6,214 nt of DNA from Helicobacteraceae bacterium. GTDB lineage: Bacteria; Campylobacterota; Campylobacteria; Campylobacterales; SZUA-545. Below, piece after piece: positions 5,899 to 6,214 of the stretch. The notes beneath the pieces were generated by a model. That model did not search any database and had not been told where the DNA came from. It saw only the letters and a program-made list of their open reading frames with translations. The stretch covers positions 1-6,214 of the forward strand of contig QKHD01000078.1 in assembly GCA_003250175.1 (NCBI GenBank). Direction: 5' to 3'. The translations under genes were made by a program, and so were the position numbers. Numbering within the stretch: the first letter of the stretch is position 1; each line of letters starts with the position of its first letter.

Positions 5899-6214
5899 AG
5901 TTTGTCGTCAGCAAAGAGATCAAAGAGCGTCCGGCACTGCGGCTCATGCTGCTGATGCTGGCCGCCATGCTGCTGCTCTTTACCCTGGCCGCTTTTTTCC
6001 AGCACTATTTCAAGGGCTATCTCGACCCCGTCGAACTGCGCGCCCTCATTGCCGGCAATCCGGAGCTTTTTCAGGAGCCGATGATCCTGACCGATCTGCT
6101 GGAGGTGGTGCACGTGAACCTCTTTCTCTACACCTTCGCGCTACTGCTGATCTTCAGCCTCTACCTGCACCATCCCGACCGGGAGATCAAAAAACAGATC
6201 TGGATGATCGCCGC
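5895..6214 (+). CDS. Integral membrane protein, possible redox partner of the flavoprotein (3' end cut by window edge)
   Basis: The frame opens at a GTG (5895) that overlaps the previous stop as GTGA, with AAGG about 10 bases upstream; 106 codons are visible and it stays open to the edge. It starts with a short basic cytoplasmic stretch (KFVVSKEIKERPALR). TM1 spans about 15-35 (LMLLMLAAMLLLFTLAAFF). A probably periplasmic loop of about 35 residues follows, then TM2 at about 70-91 (VVHVNLFLYTFALLLIFSLYLHH), then a basic KKQ stretch. Histidines at 73, 92 and 93 flank TM2 and His37 follows TM1; such placement could suit haem b ligation, but this is speculative. I do not recognise the family from this fragment. 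Its coupling to an FMN_bind protein suggests an inner-membrane electron-transfer or transport component. Confidence 0.7.
   Translation, partial: MKFVVSKEIKERPALRLMLLMLAAMLLLFTLAAFFQHYFKGYLDPVELRALIAGNPELFQEPMILTDLLEVVHVNLFLYTFALLLIFSLYLHHPDREIKKQIWMIA

Overview
The window reads as chromosomal DNA from a GC-rich member of the Campylobacterota (Epsilonproteobacteria). Three things suggest this: a soluble, FlgS-type flagellar histidine kinase, a short MqnA of the futalosine menaquinone pathway, and the compact, overlapping gene layout. Genus cannot be fixed from this sequence.

Minus strand, 2-2777: a three-gene, head-to-tail housekeeping cluster transcribed leftwards: tgt (queuosine tRNA modification), mqnA (chorismate dehydratase) and a FlgS-like sensor kinase cut by the left edge. 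Stops and starts overlap by 1 and 4 bases, so this looks like one translationally coupled operon with a TATAAT box just upstream of tgt.

Divergent intergenic region, 2778-2944: AT-rich. It carries the tgt -10 box on the minus strand. On the plus strand it has a perfect 7-1-7 Fur-box palindrome next to a near-consensus sigma70 promoter (TTGACA, 17 bp, TATAGT).

Plus strand, 2945-6214: a putative iron-regulated module. It has two tandem, paralogous outer-membrane porin-like proteins, each with its own near-identical promoter and Fur-like boxes (one upstream of the first; one upstream and one in the leader of the second). The second porin is followed, with 1- and 4-base overlaps, by a small exported FMN_bind-domain protein carrying a TGAT-type covalent flavinylation motif, and by an integral membrane protein that runs off the right edge.

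The inferred theme is a Fur-repressed outer membrane - periplasmic flavoprotein - inner membrane chain. It could be a redox-based iron (ferric reductase-like) or other metal acquisition system that uses porins rather than a TonB-dependent receptor. The boxes, promoters and gene overlaps are visible directly; the iron-reduction role is inference. No RNA genes, CRISPR arrays, insertion sequences or convincing intrinsic terminators were seen.
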